Positions 44,667 through 54,518 of a stretch of DNA of 64,000 nucleotides are shown in pieces (the first letter of the stretch is position 1; every line of letters begins with the position of its first letter). Source of the stretch: an uncultured Alphaproteobacteria bacterium (GTDB taxonomy: Bacteria > Pseudomonadota > Alphaproteobacteria > RF32 > CAG-239); NCBI GenBank assembly GCA_944393685.1, contig CALYAW010000004.1, positions 1-64,000 on the forward strand, read 5' to 3'. Under the pieces are notes generated by a model. It was not told the origin of the DNA, made no database searches, and saw only the letters and a list, made by a program, of their open reading frames with translations. Both the position numbers and the translations under genes were made by a program.

Positions 44667-45203
44667 ATGAGATATATTGCGGTTGCATTGGTGATGCTGT
44701 TGTGGAGTAGTTATTCTGCGGCCCAAGATAATGCAACCGCAGAAGTCGAATACAATGCATTTGGAGTTCCCAATCAGGTTGTTCGCAGTATTTCAGCGAA
44801 TTCTTCTGAACCAAATTCCAGAACGATAGAGATTGATTGTAATAACGTCGAACTATTGAATCAGGTTCGCCAAAAAATAAATTCTTTGCAAACAGAAGAA
44901 GAAAATATAGTCAAGCGTCGTCGGCGTCTGTTGGCGTTAAAACACATAGAAAAATTTAGCCATCTTTCTGTTAAAGATTTTGTGCCGAAAGATAACTATC
45001 GAGTTGCTAATCGAATAATTACTATCAAAATAAACAACGGTCTGAAAGATGAAAATCTTCAGCTTTGTGTAAGTAGTAATCCGATACTTTCGCGCAAAGT
45101 TTACTTGTTGATATATACCCTTGAAGATAAAAAATACGTTGAAATAATTAATTACACAGCGCCAAGCTCGTCAGAAGAGCCTTTTATAATTTATGAAAAA
45201 TAG
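44667..45203 (+). CDS. Secreted protein of unknown function
   Basis: 178 residues with a Sec signal peptide (1-19, cleavage after YSAA). A short helical segment with a basic RRRRLL stretch is at about 80-95. The rest is a mixed alpha/beta domain without recognised motifs. Two cysteines (in EIDCNN and LQLCVSS) could form a disulfide in the periplasm. It lies 9 bases after asnS with a GAGAGGAAAG site, so it is cotranscribed. Confidence 0.65.
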   Translation: MRYIAVALVMLLWSSYSAAQDNATAEVEYNAFGVPNQVVRSISANSSEPNSRTIEIDCNNVELLNQVRQKINSLQTEEENIVKRRRRLLALKHIEKFSHLSVKDFVPKDNYRVANRIITIKINNGLKDENLQLCVSSNPILSRKVYLLIYTLEDKKYVEIINYTAPSSSEEPFIIYEK

Positions 45204-45205
45204 AC

Positions 45206-45234
45206 TTGCAAATATTTCTAAAAAATAATACAAT
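45206..45234 (+). promoter_or_regulatory. Sigma-70 promoter of rpoH
   Basis: TTGCAA (45206-45211) and TACAAT (45229-45234) are exactly 17 bases apart. The leader to the rpoH ATG would be about 70 bases. Confidence 0.6.
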
Positions 45235-45311
45235 CATACTTCGTTCCGCATATTGATTTATGATAATTAATGCACAAATAAAGGATATATGAAAAGAGGT
45301 CTGTTTTATAC

Positions 45312-46208
45312 ATGAGTAAGGGTTCAGAACTTATTTTAAGAACGTCTTCCAATTTGCCGGCATTAGTCGGAGATAACGGATTGGCAGCTTACTTGGATGA
45401 AATTAAGAAATTTCCTGTTTTGAGTGAAGAACAGGAACTCGCGTTGGTAAAGGATTTTCAAGAATCTGGAAATATGCAGGCAGCACAAACCTTGGTAACG
45501 TCGCATTTGCGTTTGGCAGCAAGGATAGCCTTTAATTACAGACATTATGGTTTACCGTTGTTGGATATAATTTCGGAGGCTAATCTTGGATTGATGCAAG
45601 CGGTCAAGAAATTTGATTTATCCAAAAAAGTTCGTCTGGCAACATATGCTATATGGTGGATAAAAGCCTCGATTAATGATTATATCTTACGTTCATGGTC
45701 TTTGGTAAAGATGGGAACTAAAGCGGCTCAAAAGAAATTATTTTATAATCTAGGTCGCATTAAAGCTCGTTTAGGTATATATGAAAACAAAGAGCTAGAG
45801 CCAGATGTCGTAAAAAGTATAGCCCGAGAATTGGTTGTTGAAGAAGATGATGTTGTCGAGATGAATCGTCGTTTAGGGGGAGATAAGTCCCTAAACGTGA
45901 GCGTTTCTGATGAGGATGAAAGTGAGCAAATAGACTTTTTGGTTGATAAATCGCAAAACGTTGAAGAGAGTTTGTCAAGACGTCAGGAAGCCAATTACAA
46001 AATGCAGATATTGCAAAAATGCTTGAGCCAATTAAATGAACGAGAACAGTATATTGTCAAAAATCGAATGTTGACCGAACATCCGGAAACTCTTGAAGAA
46101 ATTGGTCAAAAATTTAACATTAGCCGCGAACGAATACGTCAAATAGAAAAAACGTCTTTAGACAAGCTCAAGGCGTTGGTTTTAGTTGCAATTGGCGCAA
46201 AAAGATGA
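45312..46208 (+). CDS. rpoH: RNA polymerase heat-shock sigma factor RpoH (sigma-32)
   Basis: 298 residues. Region 2 has TSHLRLAARIAFNYRHYGLP and the segment RLATYAIWWIKASINDYIL. The RpoH-specific box is QKKLFYNLGRI. Region 4 has NISRERIRQIEKTSLDKLK. It directs RNA polymerase to heat-shock promoters. A matching promoter precedes clpB about 3 kb downstream. Confidence 0.95.
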   Translation: MSKGSELILRTSSNLPALVGDNGLAAYLDEIKKFPVLSEEQELALVKDFQESGNMQAAQTLVTSHLRLAARIAFNYRHYGLPLLDIISEANLGLMQAVKKFDLSKKVRLATYAIWWIKASINDYILRSWSLVKMGTKAAQKKLFYNLGRIKARLGIYENKELEPDVVKSIARELVVEEDDVVEMNRRLGGDKSLNVSVSDEDESEQIDFLVDKSQNVEESLSRRQEANYKMQILQKCLSQLNEREQYIVKNRMLTEHPETLEEIGQKFNISRERIRQIEKTSLDKLKALVLVAIGAKR

Positions 46209-46235
46209 TATAATCATCAGACAACGGAGGGAAAA

Positions 46236-46436
46236 ATGGAAAATTCTTCAACATATGCAAAGCCAGATGCTAATCTGCGTACTGTAGCAGAGAAGATAGC
46301 CCTCGGTTGGGATTTTGATAGTCTGGAACAGCGAATGACGGTTCGTTTGGCGAAAGTCCGTCGCCAAAATCAGGGAGAGGGGACGGAAGGGAAAACAACG
46401 CCTCGTTTTGCAGATAAAGAATATCTCCGTAATTAA
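46236..46436 (+). CDS. Small unknown protein after rpoH
   Basis: A 66-residue basic, hydrophilic protein with ribosome site GGAGGG before the ATG. It has no recognised motif and no membrane segment. It sits 27 bases after rpoH and 15 before prmC, so it is probably part of the same transcript. The strong ribosome site supports its being real. Confidence 0.5.
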   Translation: MENSSTYAKPDANLRTVAEKIALGWDFDSLEQRMTVRLAKVRRQNQGEGTEGKTTPRFADKEYLRN

Positions 46437-46451
46437 ATATTTTAGTTTTTG

Positions 46452-47309
46452 ATGAATTTTCAAATTGAGCAATTAATAAAAGATTCTGTTGCGGCACTAA
46501 TTTCGCAAGGAGTTGAAACATCTGCGTTAGAAATTAAATTATTGTTGTCTGAAATTTTGGGCTGTGATGTTTCGTCAGTTTTATTTTACGAGCATTTATT
46601 AACCCCGCAACAGCAAAAGCAGTTTGACGAATTTATAAATTTACGCAAAAATTACGCGCCGGTTGATAAAATTATTGGGCACAAAGGATTTTACAAATAT
46701 GATTTTTGTGTCACAGCAGATGTTTTGTCGCCCCGCCCGGATACTGAGATTATGGTAGAAGCAGCCATAGAAGGAGCCAAAAGAGCAAATTGTAGCAAAG
46801 TTTTGGAATTGGGAGTTGGTTCCGGATGTATAATTTTATCATTGCTTGCGGAAGATAAAAAAATTCGAGGCGTTGGTGTAGATATTTCTAAAAAAGCCTT
46901 AGATGTTGCAACAAAGAATGCGGAACAGCTAGGAGTTTTGGAACGAATAAAATTTGTGCAAGCGGATTGGTTTGTATCGGATTTTATATCTCAAATAGGG
47001 CAAAAATTTGATATGATTGTTTCTAATCCGCCGTATATACCGAGTTCTGAAATTGCAACATTGGACAAAGAGGTCAAAAATTATGATCCTCATTGTGCAT
47101 TAGACGGAGGTCCGGATGGCATGACGAGTTATCGACGTATTGCGCAGATAGTTCCTGATATGTTATTTTCGGGCGGACGTGTATATCTTGAAGTCGGAGA
47201 AGGTCAAGCAGAAGAAGTTGCTTTAATTTTTAAAAACCAAGGTTTTACTTTGGAAGAAATTAGAAAAGATCTTTCAGGTATCAAAAGATGTGTAATCCTC
47301 AAAAAATAG
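46452..47309 (+). CDS. prmC: Release factor glutamine methyltransferase PrmC
   Basis: About 285 residues. PrmC methylates the Gln of the GGQ motif in release factors. The SAM-binding loop is VLELGVGSGCIILSLL and the NPPY catalytic motif is MIVSNPPYIP. LSPRPDTEIMVEAA is a family signature. The start is taken at ATG 46452, directly after an in-frame TTG. The release factor gene prfA, often beside prmC, is absent. Confidence 0.94.
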   Translation: MNFQIEQLIKDSVAALISQGVETSALEIKLLLSEILGCDVSSVLFYEHLLTPQQQKQFDEFINLRKNYAPVDKIIGHKGFYKYDFCVTADVLSPRPDTEIMVEAAIEGAKRANCSKVLELGVGSGCIILSLLAEDKKIRGVGVDISKKALDVATKNAEQLGVLERIKFVQADWFVSDFISQIGQKFDMIVSNPPYIPSSEIATLDKEVKNYDPHCALDGGPDGMTSYRRIAQIVPDMLFSGGRVYLEVGEGQAEEVALIFKNQGFTLEEIRKDLSGIKRCVILKK

Positions 47310-47450
47310 ATTGCATTTCAAAAATTATTATATAATATAAGCAATGTTTTAGCGGCAGATTGTTTTTTGTTTAAGAGCCGTTTTTGCTTTTCAAAATATA
47401 TTTTACGCAAATATTAACCTGCTCTCGGTCAGCGTAAGGGAGCTTTATTT

Positions 47451-47465
47451 ATGGTAATGAAATGA
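47451..47465 (+). CDS. Possible four-codon leader peptide before the DUF4167 gene
   Basis: A strong AAGGGAG site (47436-47442) is 8 bases before ATG 47451, which opens MVMK followed by TGA. Its stop overlaps the ATG 47462 of the next gene as ATGA. The next gene's own start is 19 bases from that site, so translation may be coupled through the mini-cistron. Confidence 0.25.
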   Translation: MVMK

Positions 47466-47998
47466 GAAAAAACAATAAATATAGAAATAATAATAACTAC
47501 AATTCGCAGATTTACTCACTTAACTATAAGTTTGACAGCATTTCGTCTGCCGGTAAAATTAGCGGAACAGCTTTGGATTTGATAAAAAAGTATAATGAAT
47601 TAGCCAAAGAAGCACAGGGCAATGCAGATTATGTAGAGGCTGAAAATTTCCGTCAATACGCGGAACATTACCGCAAGATTGTAACCGAGATAAACGAACG
47701 TAAGGACCAGCGTTTTAATAATAACAACAACGCCAATCGTATGGAGAATTCATCTGCAGAGAATTCGACCCCATCAGATACAGTTTCTGTTAATGAGAAT
47801 TCAGTTGAAACAAGTAAGAGTTCAGAGGATAGTGTTGAGAATATTGTTCCTGTGCGCAGACGAACATTCAAAGTTATTGACATAAACAAGAATACACCAG
47901 ATAATACGTCAGAACCGGAAGTTGTAGTCACTGTTCAAAAAGCGAAACGAGGGCGTCCAGCAAAAAATAAAACACCGGCAGAAAGCGCTGCAATCTGA
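47462..47998 (+). CDS. DUF4167 family protein with AT-hook-like tail
   Basis: 178 residues. The conserved DUF4167 core (about 30-75: SAGKISGTALDLIKKYNELAKEAQ, then AENFRQYAEHYRKIV) is typical of alphaproteobacteria. The N-terminus is Asn/Tyr-rich, and the middle is Ser/Glu/Asn-rich and disordered. The tail KAKRGRPAKNK (about 160-170) matches an AT-hook, which binds the minor groove of AT-rich DNA. The prmC-DUF4167-clpB order is common in the class. The function of the family is not established. Confidence 0.8.
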   Translation: MRKNNKYRNNNNYNSQIYSLNYKFDSISSAGKISGTALDLIKKYNELAKEAQGNADYVEAENFRQYAEHYRKIVTEINERKDQRFNNNNNANRMENSSAENSTPSDTVSVNENSVETSKSSEDSVENIVPVRRRTFKVIDINKNTPDNTSEPEVVVTVQKAKRGRPAKNKTPAESAAI

Positions 47999-48039
47999 TT
48001 TTTTGATAAAAAGGCCTTTAAGCAAAAGGAATTAAAAAA

Positions 48040-49188
48040 TTGTTTTTTATTATTGCTTTTTTGATTCTTTCCATAGCTTGTTCAACAATTACAATCAGAA
48101 CTTTGATTGGATATAGCGATATGAAACTTTCTCGAAAAGTCATTCTTTCGGGAATGGTTCTTTTGGGATGGTTTTCGTCTTTATTTGTACGAGTTCTAAA
48201 AAATTCGGATATTTTAGGCGATACGGCGTATGTTGTGCTTTATAATTGTTCGTATGCTTTATTTGGTTTTGTCTTTATACTATTTTGCTTTCTGATGATA
48301 CGCGATATCTTTTGGTATCTTCTCTATTGGGGAGCCAGATTTTTGGGGCGAGATGAATGGTCTCTCAACCCGAAGAATTTAAGTGTTTTAGGGCATGCCA
48401 ACGCCATAGTTCTCCTCATTAGCTTTATTGTGAGTTTATATGCGTTATATGAGGGAATAAAAGTCCCCATGGTTCGAGAACTTACAATAGAGAGCCCCAA
48501 ACTTACACGGGATGTAAAAATTGTGCAACTGAGTGATTTACATCTTAATCGAGCAGTACCTATAAGTCGCATAAATAAAATAGTTGAAGCAGTAAACAAT
48601 CAAGGCGCAGATGTAATCATGCTAACTGGAGACATCATTGACGATGATTCAACCAAGATGGAAGAACAATTACAAGCCTTACAGGGTTTATCGGCACCAT
48701 ACGGGATATATGCATCTTTAGGCAATCATGAATATTATAGCGGTCTAAGCTCTGTGAGCTATCGTTATAGGAAGATGGGATATCCGTTACTGGTCAACAG
48801 AGGAACCGAAATTAATCATACCGGTCTTTATGTGGCAGGAATTCCGGATGCCTATACAGCCAACACTCATTCGACTTTTTATATAAATTTACCGCAAGCA
48901 CTAGGAAAGAGCAAAGAGAGTGATTTTAAAATATTACTGTCTCATACACCAGAAATAGCATTACAACTGGACAACTCACTTTTTGATTTAGTTCTTTCAG
49001 GACACACGCACGGAGGACAGATTTTTCCCTTTCACTATTTTGTAAAAAAAGCCAATAAATTTTTGAGTGGCGACTATAGTGTCAATGGTGTTCAATTGCA
49101 TGTTTCAAACGGAGCCGGGACGTGGGGTCCGATGATGCGCTTGTTTGCACCTTCAGACATCACGGTTATCAATTTAATAAAGAAATAA
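48040..49188 (+). CDS. Membrane metallophosphoesterase (YkuE/YaeI-like)
   Basis: 382 residues. About four transmembrane segments occupy residues 1-150. The calcineurin-like domain follows: VQLSDLHLNR, LTGDIIDDD, LGNHEYY, LLSHTPE and LSGHTHGGQ give all metal ligands. Related proteins act on phospholipid or lipid A precursors at the membrane; the substrate here is unknown. The start is a TTG with AGGA upstream (48027-48030). Confidence 0.85.
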   Translation: MFFIIAFLILSIACSTITIRTLIGYSDMKLSRKVILSGMVLLGWFSSLFVRVLKNSDILGDTAYVVLYNCSYALFGFVFILFCFLMIRDIFWYLLYWGARFLGRDEWSLNPKNLSVLGHANAIVLLISFIVSLYALYEGIKVPMVRELTIESPKLTRDVKIVQLSDLHLNRAVPISRINKIVEAVNNQGADVIMLTGDIIDDDSTKMEEQLQALQGLSAPYGIYASLGNHEYYSGLSSVSYRYRKMGYPLLVNRGTEINHTGLYVAGIPDAYTANTHSTFYINLPQALGKSKESDFKILLSHTPEIALQLDNSLFDLVLSGHTHGGQIFPFHYFVKKANKFLSGDYSVNGVQLHVSNGAGTWGPMMRLFAPSDITVINLIKK

Positions 49189-49197
49189 TTTAAAATT

Positions 49198-49227
49198 CTT
49201 GATTTTATATATTTCCGTTTCCTATAT
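49198..49227 (+). promoter_or_regulatory. Heat-shock (RpoH) promoter of clpB
   Basis: CTTGAT (49198-49203), a 17-base spacer and CCTATAT (49221-49227) fit the alphaproteobacterial RpoH consensus CTTGAA-N17-CYTATNT. It is 26 bases upstream of the clpB ATG. Confidence 0.7.
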
Positions 49228-49252
49228 TTAAATAAAGGAAAAGGAGATTACT

Positions 49253-51850
49253 ATGGATTTTGAAAAATTAACATCACGTTCAAAAGAACTTATTCAAGAT
49301 GTCATTAATTTGGCGGCGTCCAATAAGAATCAATACATAACACCACTGCACTTACTGAAGGCAATGCTGGATAGTAAAGAGGATGTTATTTTAAATCTTT
49401 TGTTAAAATCTGGCGGCAGTATCACACAAATTAGAGATAGACTTGAGACGGAGTTTAGTAAATTGCCGAAGGTAGAGGGAAGTTCCGTTCAAAGTTTGAT
49501 GAATCAAGAATTTACATCCATGATGATGGAGGCAGAAAAATTAGCAGATAAATCGGGAGACAAATTTGTAACTGTTGAGCGATTATTGCAAGCAATGGTA
49601 ATGAGCTCCGGCAACAAGGCATCGGAATTGCTTACATCGTGCGGAGTAAATGCAGTAAAACTCAATCAGGCGATTAACGATTATCGAAAAGGAAGAATAG
49701 CAGATAGTGAAAGTTCAGAAGATAATTTTGAGGCCTTAAAGAAATTTACCATTGATATTACACAAAAAGCCAAAGAAGGGAAGCTGGACCCTGTTATTGG
49801 TCGAGAACATGAGATTCGTCGAACCATACAAGTCCTTTCGCGTCGAACAAAAAACAACCCCGTATTAATAGGCGAGCCTGGTGTTGGAAAGACAGCCATT
49901 GTAGAGGGGTTAGCAATGCGCATAGTGAACAATGATGTTCCAGAGAGTCTTCGAGGCAAAAGATTGCTGTCGCTTGATTTGGGAGCTTTAATAGCAGGGG
50001 CCAAATTCAGGGGAGAGTTTGAAGAACGACTGAAATCAGTTTTAAAAGACGTTGAAGCATCAGAAGGTAATATAATATTATTCATTGATGAGATGCACAC
50101 ACTTGTCGGAGCGGGAGCCTCGGAAGGATCAATGGATGCCTCCAATCTTCTCAAGCCGGCTTTGGCGCGAGGAGAGTTGCATTGTCTAGGGGCCACCACA
50201 CTAAATGAGTATAAAAAATACGTTGAAAAAGATGCGGCGCTTGCTCGTCGTTTTCAGGATGTGTTTGTCGATGAGCCAACGGTTGAAGATACGATTTCCA
50301 TATTGCGCGGGATTAAAGAAAAGTTTGAACTCCACCACGGAGTAAAGATATCAGATTCCGCGTTAATAGCGGCAGCGACGCTTTCAAACCGCTATATAAG
50401 CGATCGTTTTTTGCCGGATAAAGCCATTGATTTAATGGATGAGGCGGCAAGTTCGCTGCGCATGAGCATCGATTCCAAACCGGAAGAATTAGATGAACTT
50501 GACCGAAGGATTCTACAATTAAAAATAGAACGAGAGGCACTCAAAAAAGAAACGGATCCCAAGTCCAAAGAGCGTAGTGAATTAATCAATTACGAAATTT
50601 CGGGTTTGGAAGCCAAAGCCAAAAGCCTGGAAGACAAATGGAAAGAAGAAAAGCAAGGCTTGGCAGATTTTACAGGTCTGAAAGAGCGTTTGGACAAAGC
50701 ACGTATAGAAGTAGAAATAGCCAAACGAGAAGGAAAGTTTGAGCGAGCCGGAGAACTGCAATACAGTGTGATACCAGAGCTTGAAAATAAGATTAAGGCA
50801 GCAGAAAAAGCGGCAGAGACACATAAGAATAGCTTTTCAGAAACCGTAACTGAAGAAAATATTGCCACAGTCGTTTCCAAATGGACGGGGGTTCCTGTTG
50901 ACAAAATGCTTGAAGGAGAAAAAGAAAAATTACTTCATATGGAAGAATATCTTTCAAAGCGTGTTATCGGGCAAAAAGAAGCTATATCGGCAGTATCCAA
51001 TGCGGTTCGTCGTTCTCGCGCCGGAATATCCGATGCCTCGCAGCCGATAGGATCTTTTCTGTTTTTGGGTCCGACAGGAGTAGGAAAGACCGAATTAAGT
51101 AAAGCCTTGGCAGAGTTTTTATTTAATGACGAGACGGCTATGTTGCGAATAGATATGTCAGAATATATGGAAAAGCACGCTGTATCACGCTTAATAGGTT
51201 CTCCTCCGGGATATGTCGGCTACGAAGAAGGAGGAGCGTTAACAGAGTCCGTTCGTCGTCGCCCATACCAAGTAATTTTGTTTGATGAGGTCGAAAAAGC
51301 ACATCCGGATATCTTCAATATTTTATTACAAGTATTGGATGATGGACGTTTAACCGATGGAAAAGGTCGCACGGTAGATTTCAAAAATACCATTATCATC
51401 ATGACGTCTAATCTTGGATCAGATATTTTGAGTAATGCAACCGGAGCGGATGATCCCAAAAAAGTCAGAGCCAAGATTATGGATGTGGTAAAATCATCAT
51501 TCCGACCTGAGTTTATCAACCGTATAGATGAAATAACCATTTTTCATAAACTGGATAAAAGTAACATTAAAGAGATTGCGGAGCTGCAAATTTCAGCGAT
51601 AGAAAAGCGCTTGTCATCGAGAAACATCCATTTTCGAGTTACGGAGACGGCCTTTATCTGGATTGTCAATAATGGTTATGATCCGATTTATGGAGCCCGA
51701 CCGCTAAAACGCTTGCTTAAGACGCAATTAGAAAACAAGCTGGCGTCAAAAATTATCAGCGGAGAAATCGGAGATAACGACACGGCGGATATCATAGTAT
51801 CAAATGGTGCATTGGATATTGTTCGCAATAAAAAGAAACAGGTCGAATAA
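49253..51850 (+). CDS. clpB: Disaggregase chaperone ClpB
   Basis: 865 residues, full length. The N-terminal Clp domain (1-145), AAA1 with Walker A GEPGVGKT, a coiled-coil middle domain (about 410-525) and AAA2 with Walker A GPTGVGKT are in order. The segment [16 protein letters not shown] is a ClpB signature. With DnaK it rescues aggregated proteins after heat stress. It has its own heat-shock promoter and a strong terminator. Confidence 0.98.
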   Translation: MDFEKLTSRSKELIQDVINLAASNKNQYITPLHLLKAMLDSKEDVILNLLLKSGGSITQIRDRLETEFSKLPKVEGSSVQSLMNQEFTSMMMEAEKLADKSGDKFVTVERLLQAMVMSSGNKASELLTSCGVNAVKLNQAINDYRKGRIADSESSEDNFEALKKFTIDITQKAKEGKLDPVIGREHEIRRTIQVLSRRTKNNPVLIGEPGVGKTAIVEGLAMRIVNNDVPESLRGKRLLSLDLGALIAGAKFRGEFEERLKSVLKDVEASEGNIILFIDEMHTLVGAGASEGSMDASNLLKPALARGELHCLGATTLNEYKKYVEKDAALARRFQDVFVDEPTVEDTISILRGIKEKFELHHGVKISDSALIAAATLSNRYISDRFLPDKAIDLMDEAASSLRMSIDSKPEELDELDRRILQLKIEREALKKETDPKSKERSELINYEISGLEAKAKSLEDKWKEEKQGLADFTGLKERLDKARIEVEIAKREGKFERAGELQYSVIPELENKIKAAEKAAETHKNSFSETVTEENIATVVSKWTGVPVDKMLEGEKEKLLHMEEYLSKRVIGQKEAISAVSNAVRRSRAGISDASQPIGSFLFLGPTGVGKTELSKALAEFLFNDETAMLRIDMSEYMEKHAVSRLIGSPPGYVGYEEGGALTESVRRRPYQVILFDEVEKAHPDIFNILLQVLDDGRLTDGKGRTVDFKNTIIIMTSNLGSDILSNATGADDPKKVRAKIMDVVKSSFRPEFINRIDEITIFHKLDKSNIKEIAELQISAIEKRLSSRNIHFRVTETAFIWIVNNGYDPIYGARPLKRLLKTQLENKLASKIISGEIGDNDTADIIVSNGALDIVRNKKKQVE

Positions 51851-51889
51851 AAAAAGTGCCCCAATTTGAAATTTGGGGCACTTTTTTTA
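51850..51889. terminator. Bidirectional terminator between clpB and the 836-residue gene
   Basis: AAAAAAGTGCCCCAA and TTGGGGCACTTTTTTT form a perfect long stem flanked by A and T runs. Confidence 0.9.
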
Positions 51890-54397
51890 ATATTCTAGCT
51901 GACTCTTCTTTATTGAAGTATTCACTGGACGACTACGGTTGTATAATGCTTGTCGGTCTTGTCCATCCACTGTTTTGCCGCTCATTGGTGTCGGACGTTT
52001 TAGACTTTCCATGTTAATGGAGGCAGCTTTACTGGGCAGGCTAAATTTAATATCGCCGGCTTCTCCATAAGAATCTTTAAGATCTCCGATTATACCTTTC
52101 TCTAAACTCTCACGATAAATTTGCAAAACATCTGTTCCAGCTTTAACAAGTGCTTTTCCTTCATATTCATTATCATCATCAAGAGATTGAGAATTATTTT
52201 TGTTCTCTCCGTTTTTATTAGTGTCATAAGCCTCAAGAATTTTTTTATTTACGTCAACACGTTCCTCGGCCATTGTTTTGGTTAGGAAGTCGATCAGTTT
52301 GTCAGCTTGTATATCATGTTTGGAGGCTCCTTCACCAACATAATCTCCCAAGAAATTATAAGGAATAGTTCCTTCATCAATACCTTTCATCATTTTGACA
52401 ATAGCACCGTAGGCAGAAGCAAGGTCAGCAGCATTCCATCCTAGGTTATTTACGCCGTTATTAATAAATTTTTGAATTTGCCCTTGATAACTAGCCTGAA
52501 ATTTACTGAATTTAATATCGCCTTCAAGCACTGCCGTAGCTGTTTCAAGTTTTCCGTCTGCATTACCGGATTTACGTTTAAATTGAGTATATCCTTTCAA
52601 TTCTTTTACCAAACGCATTTTCCATAACAAAGAAGTAGTAGGGTCAATTTTTGCTTCTTCCTTATGTACTTTTAACATTTCTTGCAAGTTATCATTTGCA
52701 AAACCGTCAAATCCGTCGTCATTTTTACTGCATTTCAATTTTGGACAAATAGGAATTGATCCGGCAGCTTTCCAGAAGGCAGAGTTACCTGCCCCCCCCA
52801 ATTCAACGGTTGGACCTGCAGTAAAATATTGACATCCTTGAGATTGAAAAGCCTTAAGAATTAATTTTGCATGACCGCTTTTAATTTCTTTTCCGGGTTC
52901 AATATACAGCCAAGATGCCGGCGGGGGCCCTTTGTGAACTTTGACGGCAAATGCTTTTTTACGGCTTTGCAGTCCTTTTTTATCAAGTTCACTATCTGTT
53001 CTTTCATCAGCCTCATTCAAATAGGCAATAAGTGTCATACTGCCATCAAGATTACGCCTCCAATGCAGGCGATTCTTTCGAAATCCCATAATTCCGGCAC
53101 GGGCTTCCATGGCGCCGCGCATTGCACGATAACTTGGATTAAGCGGTTTGGAAGAAAGATAGCTATCATAAACATCATGTGTGGAAGATGAGTTTCCGCT
53201 TGCGGCACCGGATAAAGCAGTATCTTGGTTTTGTTGAGGGGGTTCTTGATGTTGAGGCTGCTGACGTGTTGCCACATTATCTTTTTCTTGTTCGTTTTCA
53301 ATCTGTTGTTGAGCTTGCCGTTGAGCGGCGAATGCCTGATCAAACACATCTTGAGCTTTTAAGGATGGAGCATCTTTGACTTTGAGTGTCGGAGGCAAGG
53401 TTAAGTCTTTAGAATCTTTTATTAATCCGCCTTTAAAGAAAAACCCGGCTAATTCTTTGATCTGAGCCTCTGTCATTTCAGATTCATCATTGGTCAGAAC
53501 CAAGGTTTGATATCCGTTTGAGGCTTCATGAGTATTAACAGCAAAGCTCAATCCGCTTTCATTTAAATTTTTGACAATCAGGCTCATGGATTTTTGAGCG
53601 GGATCATATTTTAGATTGACGCTTTCTTTATCATTTATCTGATAGGGTTTACCATCACCATTTGTTTGATTATAGGCCTGATGATAAAAACCACTTAGGA
53701 TTTTGAGATTTTTTTCTTGTTCGGGCTGACCGCGAACTTGTTCGCGAACAACCTGAATTTGCTTATTTACAGGCTCATTGGCAAAATCTTGATTATCTTG
53801 AAAAACGTTTTCAAGCAGGTATTTTCCTCTGGCACGTTTAGCAACATTTTTTCCTCGAGGAGATGTGTTTTCGACACCAAGCAAAGACATAATATCTTGT
53901 AAAGTACCGGAATGGTCTCCGTCATTGCAAATGTCTTTTGTTAGTGCCTTGAGTTGTTCTTGAACATTGGTTTGTTGAATTTCAGCCAGCCGTTGTTGCT
54001 TATTGGCATAATAAGAAGATATAATTCCGCTGACTTCTTCTTCGCTGAGGCCGAATATATTTATCAAATCTTCAGGAGAGTAGTCTTCTAAGCTGATATC
54101 TTCAAAAATGCCGTTGCGCAACATTTCAGCTTCGTCGGTTTCTATTAATCCGTTATTAACCAGACCATCAAGCAGTCCTTTTTGTTCTGCAATATCATCT
54201 AATTCAGTCAAATCTTCCGCGCTCGGAATATCTTTTTGCCCGATGAGATTAAATTTATCGCTTAAGCCAATACTTTCGAAAAAAAGATTAATCCTGTTGG
54301 CGGAATCTACATCACTAAGAAGTTCTTCGCCATATTCAACGGCATCATCTTCACAATCATTGTTTAAATTAAATTGAACTTCACATACTTTGCCCAT
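51887..54397 (-). CDS. Large acidic protein of unknown function
   Basis: 836 residues, no signal peptide or membrane helix; not recognised. The first 200 residues are strongly acidic (ESIGLSDKF, EDISLEDYSPEDLINIFGLS). A Gln-rich linker lies at about 356-392. Residues 430-560 contain a mixed domain in which KLILKAFQSQGCQYFTAGPT then FWKAA loosely resembles the LPD7-type domain of phage and plasmid polyvalent proteins. The C-terminal 200 residues are helical. It stands alone, transcribed toward clpB. A large cytoplasmic or secreted effector is possible, but nothing proves it. Confidence 0.6.
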   Translation of the reverse strand: MGKVCEVQFNLNNDCEDDAVEYGEELLSDVDSANRINLFFESIGLSDKFNLIGQKDIPSAEDLTELDDIAEQKGLLDGLVNNGLIETDEAEMLRNGIFEDISLEDYSPEDLINIFGLSEEEVSGIISSYYANKQQRLAEIQQTNVQEQLKALTKDICNDGDHSGTLQDIMSLLGVENTSPRGKNVAKRARGKYLLENVFQDNQDFANEPVNKQIQVVREQVRGQPEQEKNLKILSGFYHQAYNQTNGDGKPYQINDKESVNLKYDPAQKSMSLIVKNLNESGLSFAVNTHEASNGYQTLVLTNDESEMTEAQIKELAGFFFKGGLIKDSKDLTLPPTLKVKDAPSLKAQDVFDQAFAAQRQAQQQIENEQEKDNVATRQQPQHQEPPQQNQDTALSGAASGNSSSTHDVYDSYLSSKPLNPSYRAMRGAMEARAGIMGFRKNRLHWRRNLDGSMTLIAYLNEADERTDSELDKKGLQSRKKAFAVKVHKGPPPASWLYIEPGKEIKSGHAKLILKAFQSQGCQYFTAGPTVELGGAGNSAFWKAAGSIPICPKLKCSKNDDGFDGFANDNLQEMLKVHKEEAKIDPTTSLLWKMRLVKELKGYTQFKRKSGNADGKLETATAVLEGDIKFSKFQASYQGQIQKFINNGVNNLGWNAADLASAYGAIVKMMKGIDEGTIPYNFLGDYVGEGASKHDIQADKLIDFLTKTMAEERVDVNKKILEAYDTNKNGENKNNSQSLDDDNEYEGKALVKAGTDVLQIYRESLEKGIIGDLKDSYGEAGDIKFSLPSKAASINMESLKRPTPMSGKTVDGQDRQALYNRSRPVNTSIKKSQLEY

Positions 54398-54518
54398 GGT
54401 CGTGCCTTTTGTTTTGTACCTGAATTTAATTTATCACAAATTTATCGAAAAAACAATATTTTTGTCTAAAACAATAAATTTACCTAACTAACATTAGCAA
54501 AGATTTATTGATAAAGCC

